DNA from: Zingiber officinale
Taxonomy: Eukaryota; Streptophyta; Magnoliopsida; Zingiberales; Zingiberaceae
DNA: 64,000 nt
Direction: 5' to 3'
NCBI RefSeq assembly: GCF_018446385.1
Contig: NC_055996.1
Coordinates: 124,965,750-125,029,749, forward strand
A program made the position numbers and the translations under genes. The notes beneath the pieces are model-generated. The model saw only the letters and a program-made list of their open reading frames with translations. It searched no databases and had not been told where the DNA came from. Below are positions 60,001 to 64,000 of the stretch, one piece after another (the stretch's first letter is position 1; the number at the start of each line of letters is the position of its first letter).

Positions 60001-61255
60001 TGATTGAGCAAACAAAATTTGAACAAATTGACAACACAATGCAAATAGGTCGGTTTTACTTGGTTCATCATCTTCCAAGTTGACTACGTCCAAGGTCTAG
60101 TCCTAATGACTACCAACATTATCCTTCTCGGTTATCTTCCGGATGCAGAGAAGTCTTTTACAATCTAATTTCTATAACAAATACAAACCAAACACAAAAA
60201 TATAAATGAATTCAAAAGAAATCGAAATAAATACATTTACACAAGTGAGTTTTGCTTTGGATGCTTTTTGTTGCTTTGAATTACCTTTTATTTGGTCTGA
60301 AAATACAACACTTCATCTTCAAACTCCCAACAACCAACTTCCTTGTGCTTCCTTGAAATCCTCTTTTATAGGATTGTTGTCAAGCTAATTTCTACTTATC
60401 AGTTGATTGATCATACTCATTAGTCGATTACTCCATTATAGATTCGAACATTGCTTTGACTTATCAGCTCAATGGCTCAATCCATCTCAGAATCAGTTGA
60501 CTGAACATTACCATCAGTTGACTGCTACCTAATTAGTCAAATCACACAATTGAATTCTGAATTCTCTTTTCGTTTGAATAGATATCAGCCGATTGATATA
60601 CTTCATCAGTTGACTGATTATGATCAGTCAAAATTTTCAATCAATTTATGAAGCTTTTGTTCAGTGTCATCAATTAACTAATTAAACCTATTAAGCGGTT
60701 GTTATTTTAGCAAACCCTAAAAATACCTTGAATCCCAATTTTAGAGTTTAGGGTTTATTAGTTGACCGATAACCTTATCAATCGACTAATACTCATGTTT
60801 TGGCCTAACCAAGATTGAATTCTTATCTTTCTTGATATCCAATTGACCTTAATCTACCATGATTCCATTATCCAACATTCAGTCAACTTTGACTTGCCGA
60901 GACTTCTTTTTTCCTAGTATATAGTCAACCTTAATTCTACCGGGCTTTCATCGTTGTCTAGCATTCAATCAACCTTGACCTACCAAGACTTCATCACTAT
61001 CTGACATCTAGTTACCCTCGACCTATTGAGACTTTCTTATTATCTAGTATACGGTTAATAATAACATATTATGACTTTAAACTTCTCATGTCAAGTCTCT
61101 GTTGAATTTCTAGCCTTCAAGTATCCAGTCAATCATAACCCATTTGAGCTTTCCTCTTGCTAACCAACAATTGATTAAATATAGAAACTCAATCTCGAGT
61201 CACATTGAGTTTAGTCAATCTAGTCAACTTTGACCATAGATTAATTGCACCGACA
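59893..61255 (-). mobile_element. LTR, antisense, about 1.3 kb
   Basis: The + strand starts TGTTAGGATCTG with a GGTGAATAACTT zone and ends TTAATTGCACCGACA. It contains many worn CAGTTGACTG/TAGTCGATTA palindromes (60395-60790) and repeats of the AACCTTGACCTACC type (60850-61060). No internal region adjoins. No target duplication was found (right flank GTCAT), so a solo LTR is likely but not shown. Confidence 0.6.
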
Positions 61256-61350
61256 GTCATATTGATCCAACAGGGCATGGTTTGAAAAAAAAATCCAACC
61301 ATTAATTATTAGAACTGCCTCAACATTAATATTGATTAGACCTTCCTCAC

Positions 61351-61563
61351 GGTGGCAAAAGGCGAATACGCTCACCCCCAACGCCCCCACCAACCCATCC
61401 TAGGGCCAACACGGAGGAGGTAAATCACGGACGACTACTAACCTTTGGAATAGTGACTAGCACATAAGGAAGACATTTACCTCGGCTTTGTCGAGATTCA
61501 AACCCTAGACCTCATGGTGGCAACACCTCATGTGCTAGCCACTAGACCGTCCCGAGGGGACAA
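61351..61563 (-). mobile_element. tRNA-derived SINE, copy 2, with target duplication
   Basis: On the antisense strand: box A-like TAGTGGCTAGCACATGAGG, box B-like GGGTTTGAATCTC, body GTGATTTACCTCC and tail TTCGCCTTTTGCCACC. A perfect 9-bp duplication CTTCCTCAC lies at 61342-61350 and 61564-61572. It is the same family as 17385-17602. Confidence 0.85.
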
Positions 61564-61572
61564 CTTCCTCAC

Positions 61573-61814
61573 AATCTATATTGATATGGTTCATGATCCT
61601 TAGGGCTCAACAACCTTAACATGGTTCTATGAAAGGGTAAAGTAAGTATTGGTAAGGGGTATCTCTCATTATCTTTAATGCTCTCTCTCTATTTTATTTT
61701 CTCTCACAAACACTCCCTCAACCAAAAGTGATATTATCAGAATCAATGTCTAAGGGGGAGGAATTTGACCAAGAATAAAGGAAAGCTCAAGTCAAAGGGG
61801 AGCTTGATGGGCTA
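61573..61814. other. Unassigned sequence with a purine tract
   Basis: A CT-rich run at about 61680-61715 and TCTAAGGGGGAGGAATTTGACC near 61748 (AAGGGGGAGG resembles a polypurine tract) precede the LTR B fragment. This may be the 3' end of a + strand element. Confidence 0.35.
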
Positions 61815-62499
61815 CATCTCTTATAGTAGAATTGAACCATATTTAGTTTAATCATGAATTAGTCACGGATCAATGTGGTTTAGTTGTAAACCAAACCAAG
61901 GAGTTGATGGGTTAATTTTTGATTAAGGGATAATGAGTTTGATTTGGACTTTCTAATCTAACTCATTAAAGAGGATTATATATAGATGTAATTGGGAGAT
62001 AATTAGTAACAAATTTCATTATTTGGTTGATTGAATTTTAGAAACTCAATCCTCCTTTCCCTCTCCCCTCTCTTTGTCGCCACCCACAACAAGGAGAAAT
62101 TATTCTCCTTGTTGTCGTGATCACCAAGCAAGGAAGAGACTCTTCCTTGTTTGCTTCTTCTTCCTCTTGATCCCTCTTCTTCACTCGTGGTTAGTAACTT
62201 TCGAAGGAGAGGTTTATACTCAAGGAGTTGTCTTGAGGAGCTCGACGTGGATACGAATAGAGGCGAGGTTCAAAAATATCGTTACGGTTGATGTCCTTCT
62301 CATTACAGGTCATCCGTAAGGTATACCTAGTGTAAATTTACTTTCTGTAAAATTTTAATTATGCGATCATGTTTAGCATGTTGTATCCTTGTATGCGTGT
62401 GGTGTGTGATGTAATAATTAGGAATTATTATTTTATTTTCCACTACGCATGTTTACGAATCGTGTTCTAGCACGCACCCACATTGAGCATATCTCAACA
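61815..62499 (+). mobile_element. 3' part of an LTR of family B
   Basis: It aligns closely with 2690-3364 through TAATCATGAATTAGTCA, GATGTAATTGGGAGA, TCTTGATCCCTCTTCTTC, AAGGAGTTGTCTTGAGGA and the end GCATATCTCAACA. The 5' two thirds of the LTR is missing, so it is a fragment. Frames inside it are accidental. Confidence 0.8.
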
Positions 62500-62559
62500 A
62501 TTGGTGCTAACTGCACCAACACACATAACAGTAGTGCGTATCAATTTTTTGTACATGAG

Positions 62560-64000
62560 TCACAAATATCGGATATACACAAGAAGTCGATAATAGAATC
62601 AAGAAATATCTCATTCTTTGAGCATGTACTTCCGAATAATACTCGAGAGAAAGCTAGCTTCTCTAAATAGACATATGAAACACAAGAAGAAGAAGAAGAA
62701 GTACCAATTGAGGTTGATCTGAGATGAAGTAAAAAAGCTCGAATGAAAAAATCCTACCGAATGAATTTTATCACTTTTATGTTGGAAAGTGAGTCTCACA
62801 GTTTCTCAGAAGCAGTAACTCTTCTGATGACCTCACTGGAAAGAGACAATTACATCTGAGATAGACTCTATCTTGTAAAATTACACCTGGAAACTTGTGG
62901 GCCTTCCTTAGGGAAGCAAATCACTAGGTTGCAAGTAAATTTTCAAGAAGAAAATAAAAGCATATTGCATGATTGATAAGTACAAGGCTAGATTGGAAAT
63001 CAAAGGATACTGACAACGAGAAGACATTGATACATATTTTTCAGTATTAAGAATAACTTCCATTAGAATATTATTATCTATCGTCGCTTTATGGAATCTA
63101 AAAATATATCAGATGGATGTAAAGACAACCTTTCTAAATTGAGATTTTAAAAAAGAAATCTACATGGAGCAACCTAAACGATTTTTTATGTCATGGTAGA
63201 AAAATAAGGTTTATAGATTAGTAAAGTCATTGCATGACTTGAAATATGTACCAAAACAGTGACATGAAAAATTTGATAATGCCATAAAGGAATATGGATT
63301 CAAGATCAATGAATGTGATAAATGTGTCTACATAAAAGTCACAGAGAATGACTATGTCATCTTATTCCTATATGTAAATGACATACTTATCATCAAAAGT
63401 AGTGATAAGATAATCAAATTCACTAAAGATATGTTGAATTCAGGATTTGGCATGAAAGACATAGGTGTAGTTGATGTGATTCTAGGAATCAAAATTCTTA
63501 GAATAGCAGAAGGACTTGTTCTTAGTCGGTCTCATTATGTGAACAAGCTTCTTGAGAAATTCATAAATGGTGATATTGCATTGGTATAATCACCAATAGA
63601 TACTTGTCAACATCTATCGAAGAATCAAAGAGAAAGTATCTATTAGATAGAGTACTATCGAGTGATTGGAAGTCTAATGTACCCGATGAGTTGTACACGA
63701 CTAGACTTAGCTTACATAGTGAGTAAATGAGTAGATACATAAGTAATCCTAGTGTTGAGCACGGAAAAGGGATAACAAGAGTACTAAGGTACTTGAGGTA
63801 TACTCATCAATATAGACTGCACTAAACGAGATATCTTGCTGTGACAAAAGGATACAGTGATGCGAATTGGATATTTGGCATGAAAGACTAAAAGTTTATT
63901 TGTAGATATGTATTCACTTTGAAAAGTACAATCATTTCATGAAAATCTTCTAAGCTAACCGTAATAACTAGATCTACGATGAAATCTGAGTTTGTAGCTT
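62560..64000 (+). mobile_element. Ty1/copia pol relic, running off the window
   Basis: The + strand shows the linker and RT of a copia polyprotein: a KYKARL-like motif near 62960, VALWNLKIYQMDVKT near 63085, then FLYVNDILII near 63370 (the RT catalytic box region) and DIGVVDVILGIKIL near 63460. RNase H-like GYSDANW lies near 63850, and the sequence ends in KSEF at the window edge. It is broken in many places and belongs to a different lineage from the 20072-24768 element. The 3' end lies outside the window. Confidence 0.8.

Overview
The window is nuclear DNA from a flowering plant, most likely a monocot. The evidence is introns with GT/AG borders, very GC-rich first exons in an AT-rich background, LTR retrotransposons primed by an initiator-Met-type site (TGGTATCAGAGC), an Au SINE, Tourist-type MITEs and hAT elements. 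A non-grass monocot such as the ginger/banana side is a guess, not something the sequence proves. No bacterial, organellar or CRISPR features were seen. | Five host genes are supported, all on the + strand: a gibberellin 3-oxidase (11682-12804, 2 exons, 343 aa); a single-exon GT64 glycosyltransferase (19063-20043, 326 aa); a BOR1-type borate exporter (25985-29811, 13 exons, 667 aa, with one GC-AG intron); a small unknown protein with a transit-like N-terminus and one membrane span (30532-34161, 2 exons, 155 aa); and an RPD3-class HDA19/HD1-type histone deacetylase (51340-57653, 7 exons, 516 aa). Exon joins were made by eye from splice sites, reading phase and family similarity; every model keeps its frame to a stop. 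The genes do not form a pathway or cluster; they are neighbours separated by transposons. | Layout. 1-7650: LTR retrotransposon remains in both orientations, with solo LTRs inserted into older LTRs. 7656-9640: an antisense RTE-clade LINE relic. 9640-10792: LTR debris. 11.1-12.9 kb: GA3ox. 15631-17137: a solo LTR with target duplication. 17.4-18 kb: a SINE and a degenerate repeat. 19-20 kb: the GT64 gene, followed 28 bp later by an antisense Ty1/copia element (20072-24768). 25-30 kb: BOR. 30.5-34.2 kb: the small membrane protein. 34.8-38.8 kb: a hAT relic, a MITE and a second hAT element, itself carrying an insert. 39298-50082: a solo LTR that received an 8.3 kb non-autonomous LTR element (itself carrying a solo LTR) and a further solo LTR; each insertion is marked by a 5-bp target duplication. 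50.1-50.6 kb: foldback DNA. 51.3-57.7 kb: HDAC, with a MITE inside a MITE in intron 1 and a third MITE in intron 3. 58-64 kb: AT-rich repeats, an antisense LTR, a SINE, an LTR fragment and a copia pol fragment running off the end. | The most unusual signal is in the LTRs. Tandem 41-bp units each form a hairpin whose stem sequence differs from unit to unit while pairing is kept, and several otherwise different LTR families carry clusters of GTCGAC-centred palindromes.
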